A program made the translations under genes and the position numbers. A stretch of 64,000 nt of DNA from Onchocerca lupi (Eukaryota > Nematoda > Chromadorea > Rhabditida > Onchocercidae). Positions 48,941 through 60,831 of the stretch are shown one piece after another (position 1 is the first letter of the stretch; each line of letters starts with the position of its first letter). Location: NCBI GenBank assembly GCA_028564675.1, contig JAOVVO010000042.1, positions 77,001 to 141,000 of the forward strand, in the 5' to 3' direction. A model generated the notes under the pieces. It was not told the DNA's origin and did no database searches. It worked only from the letters and a program-made list of their open reading frames with translations.

Positions 48941-50695
48941 ATTAATCCTATATATGCTCATTTTAAAGCAGTTTTGTGATTAGATAAAAACAAAACACGT
49001 GACGAGATATGTAACCTTTAATTAATTGCTTAAGATAGTTATGTAGTTTCTTTCTCAAAGATCGCATTCATTATAAAAAAATTACACCACTAAAATAGAA
49101 AAATGCACTGATCTTGTATATCCTATTATAAAAATATTCAAAGAAAGCTACATTGCACTAAGCGATTTGGTTTGCAGAAATAATGACGAATTAAATAAAA
49201 ATAGTCATTTTCACCGATTTTCTCTGTCTTGGAATAATACTTCAGTCCATTTTCCGAATTAATCATATCCAAATAACATACTTGCAAATGATTCGTTCTT
49301 TAAAAATATACTCCAGCCAAAATATTCATTGAAACAATTCCTTTGGTGTACTGAATTTGATAAATTCAGAGATTTCCACATCAACTAACTTAAGAATCAG
49401 TTAACACTGTCATCATTAGGAAAGTCTGTGGTATTAACGTAGCCTTGAGAAGAAATCATAGCTGTTATTCTCTTATGTTTATAATTACGTACTTTTCTTA
49501 AAACTATCATTACTTCTTGCCGAGTTCCCTCTCCTTTCATTTAAACTTAAAAAATCAATTCGCTGAGAAAATATTGATTTCTCTAAAACTTATGAACATA
49601 AATTATAATTGTACACCAGAAACTTCTCCATCCGTCCTTACTTACAGTTTTCTCGATGATTCTTTAAATCGAACATGTTGAAATTCGGAATTTTTAAATG
49701 ACACATAAATGAACGAAATTCATCCCAAACTGACACACATTCCAGAACCATGAGAACAAATAAAAAACCATATTCTATGTTTATGTACCACATAACATTA
49801 GTAGATCGCAAAAATATCATTTCCTTGGAAATTGTGGAAGACAGAGCACTACTAGTGTCAAACTCATTCTTCACAGAAAAGCTAACATTCTATGGTTGAA
49901 TGTTCTACTGCTAAACGGTGCAAAATTTATATCATATTACTGAAGATAAGCAGTATCTTGTTAGCACTGGAATTAGTACAACCACTTTTTACAAAATTTC
50001 AAGCAACCAAATAAAACCCGCTATAGCATATGGTATAGTCAGTTATTGCTCTTCTGAAGATTTATTGTCAATCATCAGAAATGCCAACACCTTTCCAAGC
50101 AGTTTCATAAGTTTTAGGTCTGTATTTATCACTTGCCCAAATAATCCTTAAAACGAAAGGAAAGACAGAACGTTTCAAAGCCATTATTTAAAAACTCACG
50201 GCTGAAGAATCAGTACTAACAGTTTTCCCAAGCTATTGCTTTTTTGACTTCCTAAAAAAATTCCAGATTCTAATCTATCCCTTCCATGCCATACGTGAAA
50301 ATATGCATCACCCTTTCTTGCCATTGCATGTCATTATGTCATTCTGCTACACCTACGAGCAAATCTAAAGCCTGAAGTAATGCTATATAAACTTCATAAA
50401 ATTTGGAAAAGACTTCTACGAAAATCTCGATATATGAATATATCTGATAATTGGAGCATTTCTAATAAGCTGTGACAAAGAAATCTGTTTATTCCAGCAA
50501 AAAAAGACTACAATAATTCGAGCTTGCTGTTTTGTAACTATTTTTTTCAAATAAATCAAACTTCACTAAATATAAGACTATTTGTAAAATATGTTTAAAC
50601 TTCATCAAAAAACACTTCATTATGATTTATGCAATAATAATAATAAAGATAAAATAGAATAAAAAGAAAATAGCCAATTTTTTAAGCTAGAAGAA
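48941..50695. other. between cdk-1 and its pseudogene; one unassigned open frame
   Basis: An open frame on - (49638-49874) ends at a strong AACT|GTAAGTAAGG donor and contains a hydrophobic stretch (YGFLFVLMVLECVSVW), but I find no family and no partner exon in the right phase. The rest is AT-rich and would include the cdk-1 3' UTR. Confidence 0.4.
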
Positions 50696-51983
50696 TCACA
50701 CATGTCGAGGCGGTATGACCAAGGTCCCGTCATAATCACCAGCTGGAAGCTTTTTTCGATCAACATCATCAAAATAAGGATTTTTCAACAGTTTTTTCGC
50801 TGAAATTCGTTGCGCGGGATCGTAAATAAGCATATCCTACAAAGAAGATATATAAATGCAAAATTCAGTGTAACTTGAAATGTTCAAATATTCAAACTTC
50901 CAATAAAGCTATTCTCACGCGCAAAATCTTGATGCCTTCGGGATCCATATAAGTGTCAAGAATTTTGCGGAGACCATCTTCCTTCCACTGAGGGAATGAC
51001 ATCTTGAAATCTGGAAGCTGAGTAACTCCGTGCCAAATATCTTCGGTAGGAGTCGACATTATTCTGAAAGAAAAAGAAATAGAAAAAAATAGTTAGAAAA
51101 ATCAATATAGATACAGAAAACGAACCGAAAAATGCGGAAAATCTGATCAATTTCCGAGTCACCCTGAAATAATGGTACTTTTGTCGCCATTTCAGCAGCT
51201 ATGCATCCGATGCTCCATATATCAACTCCCATCGAATAACGAGTTGCGCCAAGAAGTACTTCAGGAGCTCGATACCACAAAGTGACAATCTGTTGAATAT
51301 AATGTGAAGAATCTTTTTCACGTTAAACTTCTTGCCTAATAGAAGCAAAAGCTAAGAATAAAGTAACTTACTTCATGAGTATAAGCCCTTATTGGAATGC
51401 CTATAGCTCTCGCAAGACCGAAGTCTGCAAGTTTGATCGCACCGTTTTTGTCTACCAGTAAATTCTGTGGTTTCAAATCACGATGAAGAACACGTCTCTG
51501 ATGGCAGAAACAAATAGCTTGCAATATTTGATATAAATAAGATTTTTGCTGCAATAAATTAATCAATAATTTGCCCTAATCATTCATTCATTAGAATCTC
51601 ATTCCGTTGCTATAAATACATTTTTTTTTTCACTTCACTTTTGAAAAGGAAACTACAAAAAGTTTACTGACCAGTGTTTTGTCCATTAGTTCACTATCAG
51701 GAATTGTATCGATGTATTTTTTCAAATCCATATGAAGAAATTCAAAAATCAAATATAACCGATTTTCTTCCAGTATGATTTCTTCAAGACTGAAAATATG
51801 AAATACCAACCAAGTTGATTACATGACCAGCATAATAATGGACTGCCGTCCACTACTGAAACGCCCATAATTACCCAATGAATATTCTGGTGTTGAAACA
51901 ACTATTTCTTTTTAATAAACTCTACCAAAATGTATAGTTTTATTTCTCATTTTTTTGACCGAATTTTTCAACAAAACAACCAT

Positions 51984-52033
<50 letters not shown>

Positions 52034-52678
52034 ATGGTTGTTTTTATATATATATATATATATATCAATGAAAAACCAACCCAACGATGTTCGGATGTGT
52101 TAATTCTCGAAGCAATGAAATTTCTCGGATGGCTGTTGCTGGTACACCTTCATCTTCATTTTCTAAACGAATCTTTTTCATTGCAACCATCTTTCCTGAT
52201 CGTTTATCGATACCTTTGTAAACGACTCCATATGTTCCTGACAATATTTTGAAAAAATATTTCATATCTTTATAGAAATTTCTCTTTACAGAATTATTTT
52301 AAATTATAAAGAATTTTTTCTTTTTATTGCATCATAAATTAATATATGAACGATAGAAACTGCGTGGAGCAATGTTAATATTGCGGAATAGAATCTCAGA
52401 GAAATCAGGCTGAAGACCACCAGTATGAGGGTCGACCCACCAATATCACAATATAATATATTTGGTAAAGCAGACAGTTTCACGATTACCAGCATCATCA
52501 TGTATGGCATGCAACTGAATCACCATCAATAGATAAGCAGCAATAAAAAATCAGACACTTTAATTAATTGCATGATGAGAAGTTTTAGAAAAATACCTTC
52601 GCCAATTTTCTCGATCCGACTATAATTCTGCAAAGCACTAATTTCTCTAGAGTCCAATTTTTGCAATGCAAGAGCCAT
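50696..52678 (-). CDS. cdk-1: cyclin-dependent kinase 1
   Basis: Ser/Thr kinase that pairs with cyclin A/B to drive mitosis and meiosis. Exons 52597-52678, 52081-52237, 51672-51789, 51372-51548, 51126-51289, 50919-51063 and 50696-50836 join in phase to 327 residues. It has about 15 extra N-terminal residues relative to human CDK1, as in C. elegans CDK-1. Visible elements: glycine loop GEGTYGVV (26-33) with inhibitory Thr29/Tyr30, catalytic Lys48, cyclin-binding helix PATAIRE (60-66), HRDLKPQN (Asp143), DFG (161-163), activating Thr176 in YTHEIVTLWYRAPE, and C-terminal KNPYFDDVD. All catalytic residues are intact. The canonical PSTAIRE Ser is Ala here. An AATTTTCAG acceptor about 30 bases before the ATG could take a spliced leader or end a 5' UTR intron. 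Confidence 0.97.
51973..52044. repeat. 72-bp perfect palindrome with (TA)22 core in a cdk-1 intron
   Basis: AAAACAACCATTGA (51973-51986), then (TA)22, then TCAATGGTTGTTTT (52031-52044). The whole is its own reverse complement. A third partial copy (TATATATCAATG) follows to about 52070. It lies in the intron between cdk-1 exons 2 and 3. Confidence 0.93.
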
Positions 52679-54164
52679 GAACAGTTAATAATTTTTATTT
52701 CTGAAAATTGAACAAATACTAATCATAAAACAACATATTAAAATTCTTTCACTTATTTAAAAAAAGCGCTGAAAAGCAAAAACAAGGTCATTTATAACTG
52801 TCATAACACTGATTATTCAGTTTAACAGTCAATGTATTTTAAATATCGAGTTATTAACTTGAAATGAGAATATGAAGTTCAGCATGGAAAGTGTTAGAAC
52901 TAAGAAGAAAAACTGCTTGGCAACATTTAAACCAGATATTGGTTTCACGTATCCATTTAACTGCTATCTTCAAGCATCTGGAAATTATGCTAGGAGCAGG
53001 GTGTGATAACATGAAAACTTTTATTTTCTGTCTACTAAAGATTTTTTGGAATTGATAAAATACATTTTAAAGGATTAGTGAAGAATACGATATGAGTAAA
53101 AAGGAAGTATTCGGAAGTAAGGCTCACCCATATAGTTAAGCTAGTCATTTACACATTAAAAATTTGCATATAATATGTATGTCATTTAAGAGAAGATTGT
53201 AAAAGAAATAAATTTAAGGCGTAGGTCGATTTACCATGATTGGTATTAAATTAATTAAATCTAAGATTAAGTTCCAGATTTAATAAGTTTTGTATAGACA
53301 TTAAATGACTCATCATTCCAATCTCTGCAATTTAGTTACCAGATCCTGGCAAACGAATAACAAGCAACAACGACTATGCAGCCATGTTCAGGTATTTCAC
53401 AGAACAACACGATATTCCTGAAAACTCCGTGAAAGGCGGAAATGTTTTCGACGATATCCATAAATCCCGGAATACTAAGGGACTACATGACTACTAATCG
53501 ATCTTCGAGTAATCCACTCATCAAGAAAAATTTAATTTCCGATAATCCACCCATAAAATATCAAGTTACCCCCTTCACCTGCAAGTTGAATGCCATGCGC
53601 ACTCTTTACTCGAATATTCCCAGAGCGAGAACATTAATCTTGGTCAACCCCTACCCGCTCCCTCCCCGTGAGAAACACTTATTCAAATTTGACCATCGAC
53701 TTGGCGCCCCCTTTCGGAGTCGCTATGAAATGGCGAGTGTCCCATAGGTTTTTACGGCAATCGGAGAAACAATGACGAGACAAATAATGTGCGAGTGAAG
53801 AAATTAGCCAGTCCGAGAATTCCGCGTTGAATGATTTTTTTGCCCTTGAATTTTATATGTATATCATTATAACATACTTCGTGCAGGCAAGCTTTTACCC
53901 ATATGATATTAAATGGAGAGCAATTCACAGTATATAAAATTGTGTTGCATGAATCCTAGTTTCAGAGGTCAAATCGACTATGAAGAGTAAGCAAGTTGAT
54001 ATATGATATGGCACTTGTTTATACACTCTACTGTTGATATTAATTACTTGAATATATATTAATTACTTGAAAAATATATTAATCACTTGAAAAATACATG
54101 GTGAGAATTATAACAACTATGATAAATAAAATATATTGAAAAATGGAGGAGTCATTGACGATTC
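52679..54164. other. cdk-1 upstream region and CISD 3' flank
   Basis: No gene supported. The part 53390-53760 is clearly less AT-rich and would suit a promoter for cdk-1; it includes an open frame on + (53442-53747) without family resemblance. A 20-bp unit (TATTAATTACTTGAA...) is repeated three times at about 54038-54097. Confidence 0.5.
53701..53709. promoter_or_regulatory. E2F-like site TTGGCGCCC
   Basis: Matches the TTTSSCGC/TTGGCGC core bound by E2F/DP factors and lies about 1 kb upstream of cdk-1, a classic E2F target in animals, in a locally GC-rich patch. One short match; function is inference. Confidence 0.25.
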
Positions 54165-55708
54165 TTATGCTCGGGTCTTCTTCACAATCAGCGGTCCTAT
54201 ATTATCAGCGACCACTTCATTGTGCTTGTTATGGCTTCCATCACAATAAGGCCACTGCAGAAATGCGCTCATTAAAATCAAATAGCATTCTCTAACAACA
54301 AAAAACTATTGAATCGCATGTCATTTATAATACAAAGACATAATCCAATAAGCTAGAGATTAAAGAATAATTGATATCAGGTACATGATAAAAATTAAAG
54401 AGTAATTAATATAAAGAAGGATAGGTCGCTGTGATACAGTAGAAACTGGAACATTATTCTCTTAAAATCGCTTTTGATTTTAATTTCGAAACGCACTTAT
54501 TCCACTGATATAAAATTAATTTCTATAGTTATTATTACAGAAATTAAATCGTTACTATAATAATTTCTATAGTTAAAGAAAAAAATTCTATTTCATAAGA
54601 TTTCTGGCATAACATGCTAAATATAAAATGCTCAATAACTCAAACTGTTTATTCATCGTTTATGAAATTTTAATTGGCGAACTCGGCTTACACCGACTGC
54701 TATTTTTGGTAATTGTTTCTCTTAATGTATCCCTTGCTGCAGTTATATAAAGAGGACACATCAAAGCGTTTAAAATTGAGATGAAGCTTACTCCTTCCAA
54801 ACTTCATAAATTATGTATTTATTGTGTTATAATTGGAGATGATCGAATGACCAAAATATGACAAGGTCAAGCAAAGTTTCTTTCATAAGAGGACTTTTTC
54901 ATTGCTAAACAATGAAAGAAAAGTTATATGAGAAGTGGACACTGTTGGCTAATGATGTGATTGAAGGATTAAATATATTATGTTTAACATACTCAATTCA
55001 TTAAATTAATACATTGAAGACTAACATTGTTGCTTTTCCAGCATCGACAGAATACTTTTTGTTCGCCAATGTCTTCTAAATCAATCGTTTCGACCACCTT
55101 GAAATAGGCATTTTTTTAAGATGAGTTTTTCTGTTACCTTACTATTCAAGTTAGAATTACTAGAAACATTACATGCCAACAGGCTACATCACTCATTTTT
55201 AACGTGATAACAGGTAATCCTTCTTTGAACAATTCAGAAGCGGCTAATGATGTCATTTCAAACCATTTGATTTAATACATCTACCAGTGGTTCTAATTAT
55301 ATTTCTATGGACTTGATTTAAAAAATTCAAAATATAAAAACCACTTTATCGGTGGAGAGCTTAATTTTATTGTTGATGCGGGCTTTTTTTTTTGACAGAT
55401 ATACACCAATGTAAAATCCAAACAACCCTGATCCAATCAACGCACCAATTCCAATCAGCCAAGCCTTCATAGTGAAGCGTTCTGTTAATAAATGAAAATA
55501 CCACCTTTTAATTAAACATTTTCGGGATATGAATATATAATTGAAGTTGTATGTTTGTTTTGTTTTTGTTTTTTGTTTTTTGTTTTTTTTTTTTTTTTGG
55601 AAACCAACACCAAAAGATTTTTTTAAATCTTTAGCAAAAAATGCGAAATATAAACATACGAGCTTCATGAAGTGAACTATAATCCGCAGATTCGCAAGTT
55701 CCGCTCAT
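54165..55708 (-). CDS. cisd-1: CDGSH iron-sulfur domain protein (mitoNEET/CISD family)
   Basis: Outer-mitochondrial or ER membrane protein binding a redox-active 2Fe-2S cluster. Exons 55660-55708, 55345-55481, 55026-55097 and 54165-54254 join in phase to 115 residues (human CISD1 108, CISD2 135). A single N-terminal membrane segment (about 23-45, glycine-rich) is followed by a basic KKKAR stop-transfer. The cluster motif C-R-C-W-K-S-N-N-W-P-Y-C-D-G-S-H has all four ligands: Cys79, Cys81, Cys90 and His94, matching CXCX2SX3PXCDGSH. It is split by the last intron, so joining the exons restores it. A GTTTACAG acceptor ends 5 bases before the ATG, a typical trans-splice position. It lies downstream of METTL1 on the same strand. 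CISD1 versus CISD2 type cannot be settled. Confidence 0.93.
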
Positions 55709-55865
55709 TATTTCTGTAAACAATTATATAGAATAAATTAGTTATATATAAAATAAATTAATTACATTCAGAAGCAAAGTGTCAAAGATATAAATCGGAA
55801 TGCAGCTATCACCGATTACTGAAAATAAAATTCATCTCGTAAAATTTACTTTTATTTCAAGAACT

Positions 55866-56096
55866 TCAAGATATGTATATCATTTTAATAACAAAGTAAT
55901 CAAAAAGAATAGTAACAGCAACAATGAGACAAGCAACAGAACATGAAATTAAAGTGTTTTCTAATGATCCATTCCATACTACACAACTTATTGTTAACTT
56001 GTCTAAAAAGCACCAAGAAAATAAAAGGGCAATTATTTTCAAAAAAACAGTGGCATGCAAAAATATATCGTCAATACTACAGTCATAAATACTCAT
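55866..56096 (-). CDS. small hypothetical membrane protein
   Basis: Open frame of about 76 residues (MSIYDCSIDDIFLHATVFLK...) with two clear hydrophobic segments (ATVFLKIIALLFSWCFL and LISCSVACLIVAVTILFDYFVI) ending KMIYIS. An alternative start is an ATG at 56215-56213 that overlaps the METTL1 stop as ATGA. This would be spliced through a good GTAGGT donor (near 56190) and a TTCAG acceptor to the same frame, giving a slightly longer product. I do not recognise the family. It lies between METTL1 and CISD on the same strand and could be 3' UTR or intercistronic sequence. Confidence 0.4.
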   Translation of the reverse strand: MSIYDCSIDDIFLHATVFLKIIALLFSWCFLDKLTISCVVWNGSLENTLISCSVACLIVAVTILFDYFVIKMIYIS

Positions 56097-56211
56097 ACCA
56101 AACTTCCCCCAAATACTGAATTGATTGGCCAAATTCCAAGAAAAAGCAATAATATATCAATAGGTAATGAAATATATTGCAAAACCTACCTCGTAAGCAT
56201 AATAATTATTT

Positions 56212-59210
56212 TCATAATGACAAATCAGGATCAGGTAAGCGTCTAAATACAGCAGGCCATTTCGATCCTTCATTACGAGTTACTTTTTGTCCTTCTTCTG
56301 TGCTATCATAAAGCATTTCCACAATCGAATCTGTTTTCATTGCAAAATCGGTTAAGCGTTCAAACAAAGGATGAGCACTGAGATGTTTTATCATCCAAAG
56401 GTGCAATTCTTCAACATCCGTTATCGTATAAATCAGTCCTCAAAAGTATAACTTGATCCTTTCTTAATAATAGTTCAAACGCTCGCATTTTATATCACTG
56501 ACGAAAAATCAGATTACCAACCCATAGTTCTGATAAATGAAACCGAAATCCATTATTTAAATCACTGAATCAGGAACTTATGATCATTATAGATCTTAAA
56601 ACTTTAAAGCTTTATTAATTATAATTTCTGCATTCGCTATTAGAATTTTGTGATAATTCGTCATTTAAGTTTTATACAAGTTAAAATATATGAACAGATT
56701 TGAGCAAACCAAAAAAAAAAACTATACCAAGTTAATGATATATTATATTAATCTTTATTCAGTAATGTAAAATAAATTTGAATGCCTTATCGGTTATAAT
56801 CTTAAAGGAGTCCGATGCAGCCATAAATTTGTTAATACTAGAAATGAAATTGAGACAAAGAAGGATCCATTTAATCAAAATAATCACTTGCGTTTCAATT
56901 CAGAAATTATTTACCTCCTGGTTTCAAAACATAAGCATATTCAGCTATTAGAGTTGGTGTGATAATTCGCCATTTATGTTTCGCTTTCTTAAAATGAGGA
57001 TCTGGATAAAGGAAAAACATCTTCGTAAGTTGGTGTCGACGGAAGTAATTCGGTAAATATTTCATTGCATTTGTGCGAAGGCATGCCACATTTTGGTAAT
57101 TTCCTGGTTCTCGCAGGCGCAGCGCATGAATTTTGTCTTGCACATAGTCGCTAACCTATGAACCAGTTTTAACAAAACGATTTCCGCGATTATCGAAAAA
57201 GTGAGATACCATAAAATCCATAAATATAAAATTAATTCATCTCGAAATATTTTACTTTTTCACTAAAATATTTCATTTTTTTGTTTTCTTTGAAATCAAT
57301 AAAAAAGTGAAATTACCTCAAAAACTAATAAAATCATTATTCTTTCGTTTCCACCTATTTTCATATTCTCATCTAAAAATTTCAATTAACTCCCTAGTTA
57401 TAAAAACTAATTGAATTACAAAAGTTGTGTCTAAGCATTTGCTTAGCTGATTCGAAATAGAATAGTTTATTTACTACTACATCTGAATAACTTCCATACT
57501 TTGACTCGAATTTCCAATCCAACCATTAGAGTTTCTGGATATAAAGTAGAAAGTTTGATCAGCAAACCTCCATAGCCACAACCGACATCAACAAACTCTA
57601 CCTGACGTCCTTCGCTGAAATCGCCAAAATATATCTTCCAGTCCATTCTAAAAACCAATTTCTAGTATTATTAATAAAATTCATCCGATTGAAAATACCA
57701 CAGACATACCAAAAGTTTCGCCAATATGATGTAATTCAATTCATTCATATGAAATAGTTTCATCTTAGCAAAATTAATTTTAAAGTCGTAAAACACCCTA
57801 AGAATGGAAAGGGCAGTAACAAGCTCGAAATATAATTGACCGAATTTTCTGAACAATGTTAAATAAATTTCTTCTCATTACCTTATTCAAAATAATCTAT
57901 TTGAACGCTTAACATAATTTAATCAATCAGAAAAAAATAAGTTGATCGCTAAATAGTAATGAAACTTTGCATGCATTATCAATCTATAAAAATAAAAATG
58001 TAAATGCTACCTGTGCTTCCTCAAAGCTCTCCGGAAGTTCTCCACCTATTGTTTCCAAATTTTGAAACAACCTTGCATTCGAATAGGCGGATGTTTTTAT
58101 ATAAACATATTTACTTTTTTTTCACATGTCACGTTTGTGACAACTAAAAGTGAGGGGGCAGGGTTTGTTGACTCCGCCTTCCTTTTTTCCCTCATTCCCC
58201 TTCTTCCTCCAATCTCTCTCTCCATCTTTTCCGAGTGAAACATACGGTTAGAACAAGGTGTATACGACTAATATAATGACGAGGGTAAAATAGGATTAGA
58301 ATAAAAAAAAAAAAAAAAAAAAAGAAAAAAATTGTCAACCAGATGCTCCAACAACTATCAACAATGATTGTTATTATTTATTATTATTCATCATTATTTA
58401 TTTATTCCTAAGTCATTCCTTTGTAACCCTTAACTATAGAGTCAATGTCGATCACTTTCGCCGCGCTAACAAAGGTATATCACCATCATGCGCCAATAAA
58501 AGTGCCCTTTTCTGCCATTTAATATGGTGATGTCAACGGGAACGATTTAACGCTCCGACTCGGGTTTCTTTTTTTCCTTTTTATCGTTTTCTCCTACTTT
58601 AAATTAATAAATTTACCATTAGATTTGTTGTATTGATATTATTGATTTGCAATTGTTGCGTAATAAATAATAATAAATAATTATAATAATAGATAATAAT
58701 AAATAATAGCATGCGTGTACATGCGTATATTCGAATGCAACATTGTATCAAAATTCCAAAGCAGTAAATAAGGACTTTCCGATATTTAAGATTTTAAATT
58801 AATATAGATAAGCGAGTTTAAAAACTTTCGGAGGTTAAAGATTTTTGAACAAACGAACCTTTACTTTTTTTAATACAGATTAGCTGGAGCCGGATACGCG
58901 AAGCGTGGCCGGCCCTATGGACTAAGCTGGTTCGGCCAGGCTCCGCGTGGCCGGGTCCAGCTAGTACTAGTACATCATAGAAACATGCTACACAGCAGGT
59001 TTAACCGGTGAATAAAAAGAAATCAATAACGAATCCACAGTTTACTTACTGTTCAGGAAAAACCGGATAATCGAATTCATGATCACTAATAGGATTTGCA
59101 TGAGCCCTTTGCCGATAGAACTTCTTCTGTGGTAGTTCTTGCATTTTTTCACCATCTATATCGTCATTTTCCCTTGCAATCCATTTAGTCGTTTTTTCTG
59201 TGCTAACCAT
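56212..59210 (-). CDS. METTL1: tRNA (guanine-N7-)-methyltransferase
   Basis: SAM-dependent enzyme that makes m7G46 in a subset of tRNAs, normally with a WDR4 partner. Exons 59050-59210, 57500-57647, 56915-57155 and 56212-56438 join in phase to 258 residues (human 276). Visible: SAM-binding FVDVGCGYGG (about 73-81), GLEIRVK then VSDYVQDKI across an intron, NVACLRTNAMKYLPN, the family signature FFLYPDPHFKKAKHKWRI (about 151-168), TPTLIAEYAYVLKPGG, LIYTITDVEELHLWM, HPLFERL and a C-terminal TEEGQKV motif ending PDPDLSL. All hallmark motifs are intact. Its first intron (57648-59049) contains a complete Helitron, which must be spliced out. It is the first of a possible minus-strand cluster with the small membrane ORF and CISD. 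Confidence 0.96.
57983..58964 (+). mobile_element. complete non-autonomous Helitron in METTL1 intron 1
   Basis: 5' end A|TCTATAAAAATAAAAATG; 3' end a GC-rich palindromic region (CGGCCAGGCTCCGCGTGGCCG) ending CCAGCTAG|T. The length is 982 bp with no coding capacity. The 5' block matches 28650 and 30450; the last 240 bases match 35050-35291. TC/CTAG termini, a 3' hairpin and insertion between A and T are diagnostic. A second CTAG 6 bases later (58967-58970) leaves slight uncertainty about the end. It is antisense to METTL1. Confidence 0.85.
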
Positions 59211-60831
59211 GTTTTGATAGTAATTATATCCAATCTTTCTAAATTACTGAATAGATTAGATCCATGTTATAAGACCATTGCACAAAAATGCAGCTAATTT
59301 TTCCTCATTAGTCTTCACAATTCATCATCTTTATGGACTACATTTACACCAAAGAAATAAAAGTTAGCAATAAACAGTAAGAACTTCCTTCTAAGCTAAC
59401 CACTACACAAAATCAATAAACATTCAACGACAGTGAAGGAAACAAAGCTCCGATTTGAACCAAAATATATTGAGATATAAAAAGAATTAGCTCGCCGTCA
59501 ATAATAGTAGCTAAGCGATGCAGATGTACTGCCACAACTGGAGCATTTCTTCAGATGCACCTAGACTGATTTCAGTTTCAGCAAATTATCATTTAATTAT
59601 TCTAATCATCCTTTGATAAAATGAATGCAGCAAAATAATCTGAAGCATTCTAGATATTTATTAAAAACAAGAAAAATATCAAGCTTATGTATATTTGGTC
59701 GTCAATACTTAAGATTTATAGTTTATTCCATAAGATTAAAACGACATCAATAATCAACAAACGCTTGTAAAACTGATATCACAGACAAGCACTGTTAAGG
59801 AAGATAAATATAAAATGAGCTGCACAAGCACTGTCAAGGAAGATAAATATAAAATGAGCTGCACAACTGTACGAATCTTTGATCACTTGACATTATAAAG
59901 TAAAATCCTTAAAATAGAAAAAAAAATTCTGATTTAAAAAAAAAAAGAAAAATCAAAAGATTCTTAAAATGAAAAAAAAAAAAATTCGTATTAAATCTTA
60001 TTCATTTCCAAAGTGGTTTTTAAAAATTCCGCAGCATTAACGCGGGATTTTCACAAAAGCTTGATTTTTGTATGGCATTTTATGAAATAGATTGCTGCAC
60101 CAGCAGCTTAGGAAAGAATCCCTACCCCCTACAAAAAAAACGAAAAGAAAAATTTAACGAAGCAAATTTTCCAAAGGAATTATAACACAAACAATTAATG
60201 AAACCTAAATCTATGTTTATACCAAATCATCTAAATATTATCAAACTAAAAAAAAAATCTTGCAAGCAAATAGAAAACTACATATGAAGGAAAGTAGTCC
60301 TATCCTACTGATAAAAATTATAAAATTGATTATGAAAATATTGTTACATACGGAATCAAAAGATAGACAAAGAACATAAAATCAAAAAAAAGGAATGATA
60401 CAGAACAATTACCAGCAACAATAAAAAAAAGAAACTAATTATTGCCCATAGCTTGCCTAATGCTCTGCGTGCTGATTATTGCTATCATCTACTAAATTAT
60501 AAATTTTTCCATATAAAATTTAATCAAACCATTATATTATATTCCTTTTACATAAAAGTCGAAAATTACTAAATAACATACAATTTTTCATAAAATAAGC
60601 ATTAAAATTTTATAACAGCAATATTCTAACGTGAACAACGATTACACATTCAAAAGTGTAAAAGGTCGTAGATTCACTTGAAAGCTAAGAATAAAAATTG
60701 TTTTATTTGCCTAACTTTTATAAAGTCAGAAAAACTGCAAGTTAGCGAGTAATGCATTTCATTTCGACCAGTGTATCTTCAGGAAGTGTATCTTCAGCAC
60801 TCCGACCAGTGTATCTTCAGCACTCCCAATA
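59211..60831. other. intergenic between stc-1 and METTL1
   Basis: No gene seen. It has poly-A runs near 59935-59990 and a short GTGTATCTTCAG repeat (three copies) at about 60765-60825, close to the stc-1 stop codon. Confidence 0.55.
59785..59862. repeat. 39-bp tandem duplication
   Basis: ACAAGCACTGTTAAGGAAGA... (59785-59823) is followed immediately by a copy with a single T/C difference (59824-59862). Both end AAAATGAGCTGC. Confidence 0.95.

Noticed and set aside
49638..49874. First exon of the SLC17-like transporter
   Set aside because: It has an ATG and a strong donor but ends in phase 1, while the first recognised transporter exon (46814-46855) needs phase 0. No bridging exon is seen.
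52045..52070. ORF 51983-52252 on + starting in the TA run
   Set aside because: It is TA-repeat translation (YIYIYI) followed by the antisense of cdk-1 exon 2.
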